Shown piece after piece: positions 1 through 10,564 of a stretch of DNA of 64,000 nt. This DNA is from Tricholoma matsutake (Eukaryota > Basidiomycota > Agaricomycetes > Agaricales > Tricholomataceae): positions 2,356,001-2,420,000 of the forward strand of contig AP026538.1 in assembly GCA_026075535.2 (NCBI GenBank), read 5' to 3'. Both the position numbers and the translations under genes were made by a program. Every line of letters begins with the position of its first letter. Position 1 is the first letter of the stretch. Below the pieces are notes generated by a model. That model saw only the letters and a list, made by a program, of their open reading frames with translations. It was not told the DNA's origin and did not search any database.

Positions 1-1561
1 GGGTGTGTTGCAGTTTGTGTTGGTGGCGTGGCTTTGGGTGTGTGGACAGCGGATTGGGTCGTTGTCTGTTACGGACCTTGGGTACTGGGTCGTGTTTGTT
101 CCTACAGCAATGAAGGTGCTTCGGAAAGGAAGACACCAATGCAGAGACCATGATTTGGTTTGGTTGCGACTCGGAGCTTAATGCTTATGCTTCATGTAGG
201 AACGCCCCACTGGAAACATTGCTGATGTTTGCACAGGTGGCATACCTGATATTTTTGTTGGTGTACATTGTAAAAAAATGGTGAAGCAGTGCATGTTGAG
301 TAATGGCGGTGAGACGGGACACCCACCGCCACCATTATGGGGACAAGTGTAGTTGGGTATGTGATTGTCAATCAGGTCCTGTTTATGTAGGATTTTTGAC
401 ATATGTGCGTGTGTCCAGAATCAAGTTGCCGATTGCATTGGCATTCATCAGCCTGATCTCACTGATTGGAACTTACCCTTGTATATGATAACCACGCCAA
501 GCTCATCAGCTATGTGTCCCCCTCTTCTCCTTTCTCTCTATCATGACTAAACCACACCCTTATAAAAACAGTGACAGGTACCAGAATTCCTGCCCTATGC
601 ACCATCATCTAATCGTTATCCTCCGCATCCTTGGGCAATATGATCAACCACCAACCTCCCCACTCAGAATCATGATGTCAAACCCATTCACTTCAAGTCC
701 TGTGTTTATTTCATGTTGCTATTTTGTTCCCTGTGCTTGGTGTCCCTGAGTGCGTGTTCTTCTGCTATGTTTATATTCACCTACATCGTTACGCACCCCA
801 CTAATCACAGACCCCACTACCGAACCTCAGATCTCCTCATCGCAGCCCTCATCATGGTATCTCCCTTCAACATTGCTTATCATGCAAGCGTAGTCCAGAT
901 CCTCGAAACAGCACTCTTTCAGGCTGCCCCCCCCATGCAGGGCCGTGGGCTGGAGGCATTCTTGCGCATCCTGTGGGAGGTCCATGGATTTTTCTTTTCT
1001 TCTTGTTTGTATTGAGGGTTTGCGGGTTTGTGGGTGAGTTTGCGGGTTGTAGGTTGGGATTTCTGTGATCTGCGATTTTTGTGTTTTCTGTGATTTTGCA
1101 TCATGCTTTTGTGTTATAGATAACTAACTCTGATCCTAATTTTGACAATAGACTAAATGCTAGCCATCAGTCACCCACCTTGTGCCACATATATGGCAGC
1201 TTCTGTTTGTGCCTATGCCTTCATGTTATTTGTTTCTTGCATAGGGGCTGCTGCCTCATGCACATGTTCGAAAGGGTGGTGAGATCATAGGGAAAGATGC
1301 GGGTATGGGTAGACAAGTGGAACAGGAATGGTCTGGAACTTATAGTTGGGTTTGTGAGGGGGTAGATTCAGAGGTTCGAATTATGATAGGCAGTACAGAT
1401 GTATGAGTTGAATTTGATGCTTGTTTTTTTCCTTCTTTTTGGTATATTCATTCTCTGATTTGGTTAGTTTTTTGAGTTATTGATGCATACTTGGCGAGGA
1501 TTGGATGTACTTTCCATTACTTATAACACAGTTTTTGCGCTGGCCTTGACAGGGATATGAT
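1..1561. other. Unannotated stretch upstream of the Ngaro element
   Basis: Only short open frames of up to about 100 codons occur here. None shows a recognisable domain, a run of plausible splice sites, or continuity across frames. A G/T-rich segment near 1015-1100 repeats variants of TTTGCGGG. I see no gene, RNA or mobile-element ends in this stretch. Confidence 0.4.
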
Positions 1562-1741
1562 TTTTGCAATGGGTAGAATTGCTAGATACATTGGGATATG
1601 CGAGTGTGGTTACAAATCTAATCTAAGTTCAACATACTAATGATTCTGGGGGTGAATGCGACGGGCTGGGATCTGAGAAATGGAATCTATGATTCCATCC
1701 TGTCAGGTCAAGGGGTGAGCTGAGGAATGACTACGGGCACC
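1562..1741 (-). repeat. Ngaro repeat B2 (3' end of element)
   Basis: Direct copy of B1, starting TTTTGCAATGGGTAG on the plus strand and running to ACTACGGGCAC. It differs from B1 by scattered substitutions and lacks a roughly 27-bp insertion that B1 has near 2240. Its outer edge marks the element end. Confidence 0.85.
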
Positions 1742-1921
1742 AACCTGCAATTATTACTCTGCTCATTAGTCTGAACAACTTAGATTTAACTTGTGAGTCA
1801 CGCTGCGAGCTTTGAGGGCCTAGCGCAATTTTGTCCTTATGAGTCATCACTGATCAGGCAGTGCACATCTCTGAGGCTGATGGCTCTAATGAGCAGAGGT
1901 GGATGGGACATGGGTGGGTGG

Positions 1922-2100
1922 GTAAAAATCTTGATGACAGAAGCAGATTCGGTAACAGCAAGATAGAAGGAGCTAGCTGCTCTGCGTTGCTGGTTGTAGG
2001 AAGAAAAGAATGAAGCACGGTCACATGATCCAAATGCATCGACATTCTACCTTGCAAAACATCTGTACACTGCACTTGTGCCTCGTTCGTCTACCTCCAC
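1922..2100 (-). repeat. Ngaro repeat A2
   Basis: Copy of A1 (7888-8067), sharing the segment from the run before TCTTGATGAC to CTACCTCCAC. It abuts B1 exactly at 2100/2101, as expected for the B1-A2-B2 block. Because A1 overlaps the start of the long ORF1 frame, A2 contains a short homologous open frame; it is not a separate gene. Confidence 0.85.
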
Positions 2101-2307
2101 TTTTGCAATGGGTAGAATTGCTAGATACATTGGGATATGGGAGTGTGGTTACAAATCTAATCTAAGTTCAACATACTAATGATTCTGGGGGTGAATGCGA
2201 TGGGCTGGGATCCGAGAAATGGAATCTATGATTCCATCCCAGTGACCAGGAAAACAGATTCCATCCTGTCAGGTCGAGGGGTGAGCTGAGGAATGACTAC
2301 GGGCACC
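2101..2307 (-). repeat. Ngaro repeat B1
   Basis: Direct copy of B2 immediately inside A2. It contains an extra segment of about 27 bp flanked by short GATTCCATCC repeats, which looks like a local slippage duplication. Confidence 0.85.
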
Positions 2308-2334
2308 CATATGAGAAGCAAGCCCAAAGGTGCG

Positions 2335-3555
2335 TCATAGTTGTGATGAAGACTCACCCGGGGATGTGAACCAAGCCTTGGGAAGGCTTCTCTGCTGCAG
2401 GCGATGTGCACCTGGATCCAGCAGCAGCAATTCGATATGGATAGCTCCCAGATAATCAAGGCAATGCCAGTATTCCAAAAATGCCTGCGATTGCCAGCGC
2501 CCAAACTTCCTCACCATGTCGGGTGGAACGCCTGAGACCAGGTAGAAAGTGGTTCCTCCAATGTGGAAGCAGTGGCCTGTGACGCAGGGGTAGCCTTTGT
2601 TTGTTGCCCGGAGAATTTGGTTGACCCGATGTATGAATTTGGATCTGGTAAGCGTAACCAGCCTATTATGGGTGTCGTGATATGTGGCTATAGGGTGTTC
2701 TAAGTCTAGCTTGTTCTTGAAGTAATGCTTGTGAATGGCGTGAATAGGGTCCAGCAGCGCCTCCTGATGTGGGATCCAGACGTTGTCTCCACAAGCTTTC
2801 TGGGTTTTCGACTGTGGTAGGTGGAGATTACATGCTCCGTTCTGTGCTGTAGACTCTGCTATGTCAGAGAAAGTGGCCCAACAACGAGGATTGAACTTTT
2901 CCAAATGTTGGGTAGGAGGTAGCAGTTCGCCGCTGCACAACTGGCTGAAGAAAGATAGGAGGCATATCACCCGAATGCAGATATTGAGGCCAGAAGACCT
3001 GCTGAGTGCCTTATTGAGATCCATCAACATTGTGATAGAGACTGGAGCCCTCTTGGGGCAGAATGACAATTGAGGTCTAAGTTCCTCGACACCTTTGATG
3101 GTCTGACGCAACTGGGCTCCTCCTAGCCATGGCAATCCTCACCTCTCGTGTTCCTTCCTGATCGCTGAGATCTTGGTGCCAATGGTCTTTCCAGTGAAAT
3201 GCCCTGCATAAGAGGCAGCCCAAGCCATGAGTAGGTCCTCCTGAGCTGGAAGTGCGTTTGCATGGTTGATCCCCAAGCTCTCGCAGAAGTTGAGGTACTC
3301 TTGCAGCCTGCTTGCGTCCTTTCTACGCATTGAGTCGCTTACCGCTGCGTTTTGGACTTTGTCCGTAGCCATTTGTAGTGCCTGTGGTATTGCTGAGGGA
3401 ATGTGGGGTAGTTTCATGTGTGGCGCCAGAATCTGTGAGGTATATGGTTGTGGCTGAGTATGGCAGCGTGCTAGCTGCCCACCGTGCTGCTGTACCACAT
3501 GAGAAAAACTGTTGCTGGTATGGGAAAGGAGCCGCGGTGTCCGGATGGGAGGCAT
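2335..3555 (-). pseudogene. Ngaro tyrosine recombinase (YR), one in-frame stop, catalytic arginines lost
   Basis: One reading frame runs from 3555 to 2335, broken only by a TGA at 3139-3141. The N-terminal half is the SAM-like DNA-binding domain (residues about 60-138 of the first segment, ending in ISAIRKEHER). The second segment holds the catalytic domain: box I reads QLCSGELLPP, box II reads GHCFHIGG, and the tyrosine is in AFLEYWHC. DIRS/Ngaro recombinases normally have Arg in QLR-GEL and in HxFRIGG. Here these are Cys (TGC) and His (CAC), each one CpG transition from an Arg codon (CGC). The family cuts and rejoins DNA through the tyrosine with those arginines, so this protein should be inactive even if the stop were suppressed. 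Confidence 0.85.
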
Positions 3556-3639
3556 TGATGGGGTGTGAGGGTTGTGGGTATGTTGCGAGTGGCCTTGTTC
3601 TGTGACTAATTGTCACAAGTTCTCGCGTTGAGATGGTTA

Positions 3640-5776
3640 TTACAATCGTTTATCGTGATAGTCTACTGCATTATGTACAAACTTTGCTAAATGGAAAGGA
3701 ATTATTGGAGGAAATGCATATAGTGACCTCTTGTCCACGAATACACCTCTCGATGGGGCATCTGCAGGATTCTCTGATGTGGGGATCCATATTGTGGAAA
3801 TCCATAGACTGTGGTCCAGAATGAGTCTGACGATCTCATGCAAAATGGCATTCTGCTGGATGCCCCAAGATCTGCCTGCTTTTAGTGCCCCAACAACTCC
3901 TTGATTGTCTGAGCGTAGGATGATGTGTGCATTCGAGACTTTAGCCGTGACCAATGTCCGAACTGCGAGTTCCACTGCCCCCATTTCACCCCATCCGATC
4001 TCTCGCCCCTCCAAATTCCATCCTTTTTTGAACTGCCATGCCAGCCATTTGTCGTCAATGATCAGTCCAATGCCCCACCTTGTGGACGCATCTACAAAAA
4101 GTTTCGTCTGTGATGGTTCAGGTGGCCGGATTATCTTCATGCCCACAAATCTGTCACCCAAATGTCGCCTCCACCAGTTCACATCTTCTGCCGCGGTTGC
4201 CGAAAGCTTGTGCTTCACCTCCTGGGATTGGTTTGATTTGAAACCGCCCCAAAAGTTATACAGGGAGACCATTCGAGAACATCCTTCTGGCACCACTAAA
4301 CAGACATGATTCAGCATGCCTATCACCTTCTCTGCCTCCTTCGTGGTATGAGTGGATCCCTGGGTCCAGACGGATATTCGGTCTAAGTACTTCATTATCT
4401 TCTTTTCCGGCAACTCTACTGTCTTTGCCGCTAGGTCCCACCAAAAACCAATATACATGAAAGCTGATGCGAAGTCCACGAATTTTGTGGGAACCCATGG
4501 CCAGCCCAACTCTTCAGCAATCTCCCAAACAAGCTCAGCAGTGTATGTGTATTGGTAGGATCCATTGGGTAAGCAATGAGAGGGGTAACGTAGGATGATG
4601 AAGTCGTCTACCCATTTTATGACTGCTTCGATGCCTCGGCTGATGAGGATTTGGACCATGGCGTCTGCCACTCTGCCAAAGATTCCTGGTGATGGCGACA
4701 CCCCAAAGTTCAGGATGTGGTCTAGGTGGATTAGGCCTTTTATCATTATTGCGAGAAACTGTTGTGCTGAAGGGTGTGTAGGAATGTTCTGGAATGCCAT
4801 GTCGATGTCAAATACTGCTGCCTGGGTTCCTTCAGGTGCATCTGCCACCAAGAGATAGCATTCAGAAAAGGAGCCCCATGTGCATTGAAATTTTGTCGAG
4901 TCAGTTATTTATTGTGTTGATGGATCCTTTTGTCAGGTCGAAGATGAGTTTATTGTCCGCATTCATTGGAAGGGCTTCAAGGTCAATGCAATGTCTATTT
5001 TTTGGGTAGGAATGATTTACAATAATGTGGTGTTTGCCACTAGCTTGGGTGATGACTGCAAGGGGTGCTGTGTGAAAGTGTCTGATCAAAGAGAGAAGAG
5101 TATCTGGCTCATAACCATGGGACAATCTACCAAGTTCAATTTCCTCAGCGTATTTTTCTATAACGAATTTCTCATCTTCTTCTGATGTGTAATGGTTTGG
5201 GGGAATGGATGTGCAAGACAGTTCAAAGTTTTCTAAGCCGCAGTGAAAGCCTTCCTGCAGGCCCGCTGGAATGTCATGGAACTCCTCCCAGATGCCTGCA
5301 TCATTCAGGGCCCGATCCCAAGCCCCAGGTTTAAGTTTGGTGATGATTGGGAAAAATGAGTCAGGCATTGCATTTGTCGGATCCATGGGTGAGGTCGCCG
5401 CACAAGGAGCAGGAGTGGCTATAGTTGCAAATTGGGTGCCTGCAGCCAGATGGGCCGGAATTGAAGGCGATACAGACAATTTGGTTGCCCAGGGCCTTGT
5501 CGACCCACTTTCTGTGCTTGGCAAGGACCAAGCATTTAGCGCTTCCTTGGTGTTCTCTGTGGGAGTGAGGCGCTGTGCAGAGGTAGCATTTGGTGGTAGT
5601 GGAGGGCTGGTGGGAGCGAAAGGACAGTGGAAAAAATTGGTGGCCTCCACCATGAGAGGAGTTATGCTGGAATCCATTGTATGCCCCTCACCCCCTGCCT
5701 CAAATGCCTGAATACCCGCCAGTTCCTGTGAAGTTTCCACCCCCTGGGACGTTGCCACTCCCTGCATAACTGCCAC
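3640..5776 (-). pseudogene. Ngaro reverse transcriptase / RNase H, frameshifted
   Basis: Two open segments (5776-4901 and 4851-3640) lie in different frames, so a frameshift separates them. The first has a low-complexity linker followed by the RT finger region (PLAVITQASGKHHIIVNHS). The second continues the palm with FDIDMAFQNIP, the SPSPGIFGRVAD stretch and the active site KWVDDFIIL, then RNase H with TKLFVDASTRWGIG and ILRSDNQGVVGAL. The VDD signature and the SPGIFGRVAD stretch match DIRS-order rather than gypsy RTs. It would copy element RNA to cDNA. It sits between the gag-like ORF and the recombinase in the expected order. The frameshift lies within the fingers/palm, so no functional enzyme is expected. 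Confidence 0.85.
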
Positions 5777-5830
5777 CCCCAGCTTGACCTCCGCTAGCCT
5801 TGATATTCTGCAGATTGCCTGACTGTTGTT

Positions 5831-6688
5831 TCAGATGTTCGAGGACAGGTTCTTTATCTTGTACTTGTGGAAGATGGCTTCATCAAAGATCAGTCCATAG
5901 GAATCGTTTCGCTGACCCACCCATGATGTATAGGTCTTGATGATGTAGCCTCTGTAGGAGGGCCAGTTGAGCGTGAAGTCAGGCCTTGCTGCTATCGTGC
6001 TGAAAAAGTCCGAAAACATTGCTGCGCACCGCCACGCCTTCATATGGTTGGCATCGCTTTCATCCCCCAAGATCAGATGCATGCACATTCCTTGAATGAA
6101 GTTCTCTCGTATCTCTGTGAAATCGTCTGTTGTGAGGTAGTGGTCCTTCACTGCAGTTAGAGTCTTCTGCTTCAGCTTAATTTCACCCTTTTCGTTCAAG
6201 CTGAACTCCGTGTCAAAGAGGTCTGTAGCTCTCGTGGCATTCGAACAAGCTTTATGCATGCACAGTGCCAGCAGGATATAGTTCTTGAAGCCACCCTTCA
6301 GCTCCTTGATCATGGTGATGGGGAGCTCACTCGTGGAGTTTGTGATTGTCTCAGAGAAATATTCTTGGGATGGTGGAGGGTTGCTACTGCCTGTCATTTG
6401 CATTACCCCACCCATGCCCAGAGCTGCTGCTATTGCGGCCACAAGATCCGCATTCACTACTGGATGAGTGGACGACATACCCACTGTTGGCACCCAGGCG
6501 GGGGAGGTGGCTTGTGGGTGCTGGCTAACGCTGTGGTGCTGCGGTACAGATTCATGATTTGGCTGCATGCGAAAGGTTGGTTGCATGGCCTGAGCGAAAG
6601 TCCACATGGATGCGTAAGGTGTGTATGCAGGAGCCTGCTTGGCTGTAGGAGTGCCTGCTACTGCAATGGTATGAGGGCAATGGTGCAA
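5831..6688 (-). CDS. Ngaro gag-like ORF
   Basis: A 285-codon frame upstream of the RT on the same strand. The N-terminal third is Gln/Pro/His/Ser-rich. The C-terminal half is a globular-looking region containing MIKELKGGFKNYILLALCMH and a motif WRCAAMFSDFFSTIAARPDF. Position and composition match the structural (gag-like) ORF of Ngaro/DIRS elements. No zinc knuckle is visible. The N-terminal boundary is unclear because an overlapping frame (6965-6552) is also open, and the original ORF may have extended upstream through a frameshift. The function is inferred from order only. Confidence 0.6.
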   Translation of the reverse strand: MHHCPHTIAVAGTPTAKQAPAYTPYASMWTFAQAMQPTFRMQPNHESVPQHHSVSQHPQATSPAWVPTVGMSSTHPVVNADLVAAIAAALGMGGVMQMTGSSNPPPSQEYFSETITNSTSELPITMIKELKGGFKNYILLALCMHKACSNATRATDLFDTEFSLNEKGEIKLKQKTLTAVKDHYLTTDDFTEIRENFIQGMCMHLILGDESDANHMKAWRCAAMFSDFFSTIAARPDFTLNWPSYRGYIIKTYTSWVGQRNDSYGLIFDEAIFHKYKIKNLSSNI

Positions 6689-7022
6689 TAAGCATAATAA
6701 TCTGACCTGGCTGATTGCGCGTGCGAGCCGCTGTGGCTATGTGGAGGGTGTGCTGCCCTGAATCTATGTGAATGCATGCTGATGCAGTGATCTGCGGACT
6801 ATGTTGTCCTGGCTGTATGCGGGCCATGGTATCGTGGGGTGAAGCGTGCGGCGTACACTGTGTGTCCCCTAAGTATTCTGCAAATAGCTTTTGACCAGAG
6901 CTCGATCCTTCAGCCCCAGCCTGATGGGCCTTGGGCGAGTGGACTTTGTAAGCAATTCCTCCCACTATCTGGGGAGGGGTATAGCCAGCAGGGCGGTACC
7001 CATCTCCTGGTGGTACCAGCCC

Positions 7023-7862
7023 TTACGCTGCCAACCAGGCTGCATTTGGGTCGCGCGTGCAATAAATGTCCTGCATTGACCTGCGAAGTAGAGGGTTGCC
7101 GCCTAAGGGACTCAAAACTGGGGTTGTGATTGTATTTCCTTTCCTTTTATCTGCCCGTGTGGGCATCCTTGGATTGACTGTCATCGGCGAGGTGGGCTGC
7201 TTTCCAGTGGTCGTCACGTCAATGTCTAGCTGTGGGGCAACCTTAGCGTTCTGTAGTGCTGAGCCTTGCCAGGCATCGAGTAGGTTTTTGCTCTGTGGCT
7301 CATCAAAATGTGTTGGTGAAAAATCTGCTGCAGATGCACGAGGAGGAGGGAGGTGTATGCGCACTATAGAGCCTGGGGCCTCACTGGTGGCTGACCACTT
7401 ACGTCCAACCTTCGCTTCTGGAGCAGTCTTCAAACCTGCCTGGATTACGGTGAAGTCCCGAGAGCCAATGACCTTTCCAGACAAATCCATCGGACCGACC
7501 CAGTGCAGTGGTGTGTCCCCAGTCTGCTCTGCAACAGTTGGAAGAACCTCGTACTGATATCCAACGGAGGGCCTTACACCTGGAGGCGCCTTGATGAGTG
7601 ATGGATTAGGGGTCGGCACTACACTATGTCTTGATTTTGCTGATGCCACATGGGTCGAACGTCGAACTCCGAATTGAGCTGAACCTTCGGGGGCTTTCAC
7701 ACTTCGTCCCTTCTTCCGTGGACCTCCTTCAGCCCTGACAGCTACGTAGGTGTCTGACAGGGGTGTGGAACCTTGCCCACTATCTGTGCTGTCCGTCATC
7801 GTCCCTGAGTGTGTGAGTCTGCCAACACTCTGTGCTCTGAGCTGTACTGAATCGCTCGCCAT
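7023..7862 (-). CDS. Ngaro ORF1, unrecognised basic/low-complexity protein
   Basis: The open frame runs from 8057, but its first 65 codons lie in repeat A1. The first methionine outside the repeat (MASDSVQ, ATG at 7862-7860) is a more natural start, giving about 279 residues. The protein is rich in Ser, Pro, Lys and Arg (GGPRKKGRS, TRADKRKGN), with no motif I can name. It precedes the gag-like ORF and probably represents the 5' part of the element's structural coding region, split off by a frameshift or stop. The assignment rests on location within the A/B repeat structure. Confidence 0.5.
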   Translation of the reverse strand: MASDSVQLRAQSVGRLTHSGTMTDSTDSGQGSTPLSDTYVAVRAEGGPRKKGRSVKAPEGSAQFGVRRSTHVASAKSRHSVVPTPNPSLIKAPPGVRPSVGYQYEVLPTVAEQTGDTPLHWVGPMDLSGKVIGSRDFTVIQAGLKTAPEAKVGRKWSATSEAPGSIVRIHLPPPRASAADFSPTHFDEPQSKNLLDAWQGSALQNAKVAPQLDIDVTTTGKQPTSPMTVNPRMPTRADKRKGNTITTPVLSPLGGNPLLRRSMQDIYCTRDPNAAWLAA

Positions 7863-7887
7863 GTATGTTAAGGTCAGAGAGAAGTAA

Positions 7888-8067
7888 GTAAAAAATCTTG
7901 ATGACAGAAGCAGATTTGGTAACAGCGAGATAGAAGGAGCTAGCTGCTCTGCGTCGCTGGTTGTAGGAAGAAAAGAACGAAGCGCGGTCACATGATCCGA
8001 ATGCGTTGACATTCTACCTTGCAAAACATCTGTACACTGCACTTGTGCCTCGTTCATCTACCTCCAC
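7888..8067 (-). repeat. Ngaro repeat A1 (5' end of element)
   Basis: Copy of A2 with about a dozen substitutions by eye. It ends at CTACCTCCAC (8067), after which sequence differs from the A2 flank, so 8067 is taken as the 5' end of the element. Confidence 0.85.
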
Positions 8068-8609
8068 CGATGTCAATCAACATCAATCTTGGCGCAGGCA
8101 AACATCATATCTACTCAAAGTAATGCAGTCCAGCACATCACGCCGAGGAGTTGACGATTTGGTGGAGACGTTGGTGAGCCAGCATTCAGAATGGGCATGT
8201 TACTTGTGATAATTGCACTGGAGGTTCAAAAAACAGACATGAACTTGAACGTATATTAGGAGCACTTGGGGTATCATGCATGTGATCTCCAGGATTTGAA
8301 TATCTGATCATCGATTATCAATCACAACAGCATTCTCTCTTCCTGACTCCCATCTTGCTTCTCCCTATTCAACGTCACTCCCTATTTAACGTCAACATGG
8401 CAAGTGGTCTTAATAACATATTGAAGAATGCACCCCTGATGGTATCGAGGCTCACTATAGCCAGACAATCCCGACTTGGATGATGTAAGAACTCTCATAT
8501 GTTTCACGGTAGAGTTGAACCAACTGGGATTATCATAAGAATTCCATGATGTGTTTGTGGGTTATCTGATGGAGTAGCTGATGACTCATTGACTAATAGT
8601 CGGGTTTGC
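8068..8609. other. Unannotated spacer
   Basis: No open frame with family resemblance and no clear repeat copy. It separates the Ngaro 5' end from the minisatellite. Confidence 0.35.
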
Positions 8610-10385
8610 ATGTTCCCTCAGACAGTACATGGTCTCGTCAAGCATGGAAGAGGATCATGTAAATTGTATTGTGATGCTTTCGCAACTGACAGGAAGTTCG
8701 TGATCCGATTGAACTGGATTAGCATCTTGCTAATGGTGCTGTGGTGTATGTGTACCTTCAGGATGATGTATGTGGCCTGTTGGGTGTTGAAATACAAACA
8801 TGCTGATGGTCACACAATGTCGATAACTTGTAGTGGGTATGTGATGTGGCTGAGCATTTTAAGCACCCATATTGCTCACATCGAAACATTGTTGTGCCAT
8901 CAGACTGTAAGATCTCTTTACATATCTGACTGAAGTTGTGGTGTCATCAATGTACCCTCAGTTTGTATGTGATCTTGTTGAGTATGTGAATGTGGCACTC
9001 TGCTGATATCGTGGGTTCAATGTGCCCTCAGTTTGTATGTGATCTTGTCGACTATTTGAATGTACTCTGCTGATGTTGTGGTTTCAATGTGCCCTCAGCA
9101 AGTATGTGACCTTGTTGAGTATCTGAATGCACTCTGCTGATATCATGGGTTCAATGTGCCCTCAGTGGGTATGTGATCTTGTTGACTATTTGAATGCATT
9201 CTGCTGATGTTGTGGTGTGAATGTGCCCACAGCAAGTATGTGATCTTGTTGAGTATCTGAATGTACTCTGCTGATGTTGTGGTGTCAACGTGCCATCAGA
9301 TTGTATGTGATCTTGTTGAGTATTTGAATGTACTCTACTGATGTTGTTCTGTCAATGTGCCCTCAGCCTGTATGTGATCTTGTTGAGTATTTGAATGTAC
9401 TCTGCTGATGTTGCGGTGTCAACATGCCCTCAGATTGTATGTGATCTTGTTGAGTATTTGAATGTACTCTACTGATGTTGTTGTATCAATGTGCCCTCAG
9501 CAAGTATGTGATCTTGTTGAGTATTTGAATGTACTCTGCTGATGTTGTTGTGTCAATGTGCCTTTAGCTTGTATGTGATGTTGTTGAGTATCTGAATGTA
9601 CTCTGCTGATGTTGTGGTGTCAACGTGCCCTCAGATTGTATGTGATCTTGTTGAGTATTTGAATGTACTCTACTGATGTTGTTCTGTCAATGTGCCCTCA
9701 GCCTGTATGTGATCTTGTTGAGTATTTGAATGTACTCTACTGATGTTGTGGTGTCAATGTGCCCTCAGATTGTATGTGATCTTGTTGAGTATTTGAATGT
9801 ACTCTACTGATGTTGTTCTGTCAATGTGCCCTCAGCCTGTATGTGATCTTGTTGAGTATTTGAATGTACTCTACTGATGTTGTGGTGTCAATGTGCCCTC
9901 AGATTGTATGTGATCTTGTTGAGTATTTGAATGTACTCTACTGATGTTGTTCTGTCAATGTGCCCTCAGCCTGTATGTGATCTTGTTGAGTATTTGAATG
10001 TACTCTACTGATGTTGTTCTGTCAATGTGCCCTCAGCCTGTATGTGATCTTGTTGAGGATCTGAATGTACTCTGCTGATGTTGTCTTGTCAATGTGCCCT
10101 CAGCAAGTATGTGATCTTGTTGAGTATTTGAATGTACTCTGCTGATTTTGTTGTATCAATGTGCCCACAGCAAGTATGTGATCTTGTTGAGTATTTGAAT
10201 GTACTCTGCTGATGTTGTGGTGTCAATGTATCCTCAGATTGTATGTGATCTTGTTGAGTATTTGAATGTACTCTGCTGATGTTGTCATTTCAATGTGCCC
10301 TCAGCAAGTATGTGATCTCGTTGAGTATTTGAATGTACTATGCTGATGCTGTGGTGTCAATATGCCATCAGAATGTATGTAATTG
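8610..10385. repeat. 67-bp tandem minisatellite with 134-bp higher-order phase
   Basis: About 21 clear units between 8935 and 10385, each about 67 bp and built on GATGTTGT...TCAATGTGCCCTCAG...TGTATGTGATCTTGTTGAGTAT. More degenerate units reach back to about 8610 (for example CCCTCAGACAGTACATGG). Between about 9550 and 9960 two unit types alternate: one with GGTGTCAA...CAGATTGT, the other with TTCTGTCAA...CAGCCTGT, giving a 134-bp dimer. The right edge runs directly into the HET pseudogene's upstream sequence. There is no coding sense in it. Confidence 0.9.
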
Positions 10386-10564
10386 TCCCACATGTTGCAG
10401 TTTTAATCCTAGTCCCACTCACTTGTTCATCCAGCACCGCTTGTGTGAGTATGTTGTACTGTTTCTGCCTTTATTATTCATCTGTTTATGAACCAGTGGT
10501 GGATAACACTGTCGATACTTACATTCACAATACTCTTCCGATATATCTGCTATATTTGCCAGAT

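Larger units (their letters stand above)
1562..8067 (-). mobile_element. Ngaro-type (DIRS order) tyrosine-recombinase retrotransposon, nearly full length, decayed
   Basis: Read on the minus strand, the element has repeat A1 (8067-7888), then ORF1, a gag-like ORF, a DIRS-type reverse transcriptase/RNase H and a tyrosine recombinase. It ends with B1 (2307-2101), A2 (2100-1922) and B2 (1741-1562). The order A1-internal-B1-A2-B2 (split direct repeats) defines Ngaro elements, known from Agaricomycetes such as Coprinopsis and Phanerochaete. There is no integrase; the recombinase is expected to insert a circular DNA intermediate without target duplication. All three enzyme regions carry stops, a frameshift or lost catalytic residues, so this copy should be inactive. 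The 180 bp between A2 and B2 (1742-1921) has no counterpart at A1. Confidence 0.88.

Noticed and set aside
1562..2307. Reading the 1.6 and 2.1 kb repeats as LTRs or a simple tandem duplication
   Set aside because: The A copy lies between the two B copies and again at the far end of the element, which fits Ngaro split repeats and not LTRs.
2783..5711. Plus-strand ORFs across the Ngaro coding region
   Set aside because: They are antisense to well-supported RT and recombinase frames and have no motifs of their own.
8935..10385. Regular repeats that could be taken for a CRISPR array
   Set aside because: Units are contiguous variants of one 67-bp sequence without unique spacers, in a eukaryotic context with spliced genes.
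10340..10564. Upstream extension of the HET frame
   Set aside because: The first 75 codons come from minisatellite-edge sequence; the methionine before LVHRSAVKQF fits the family start.
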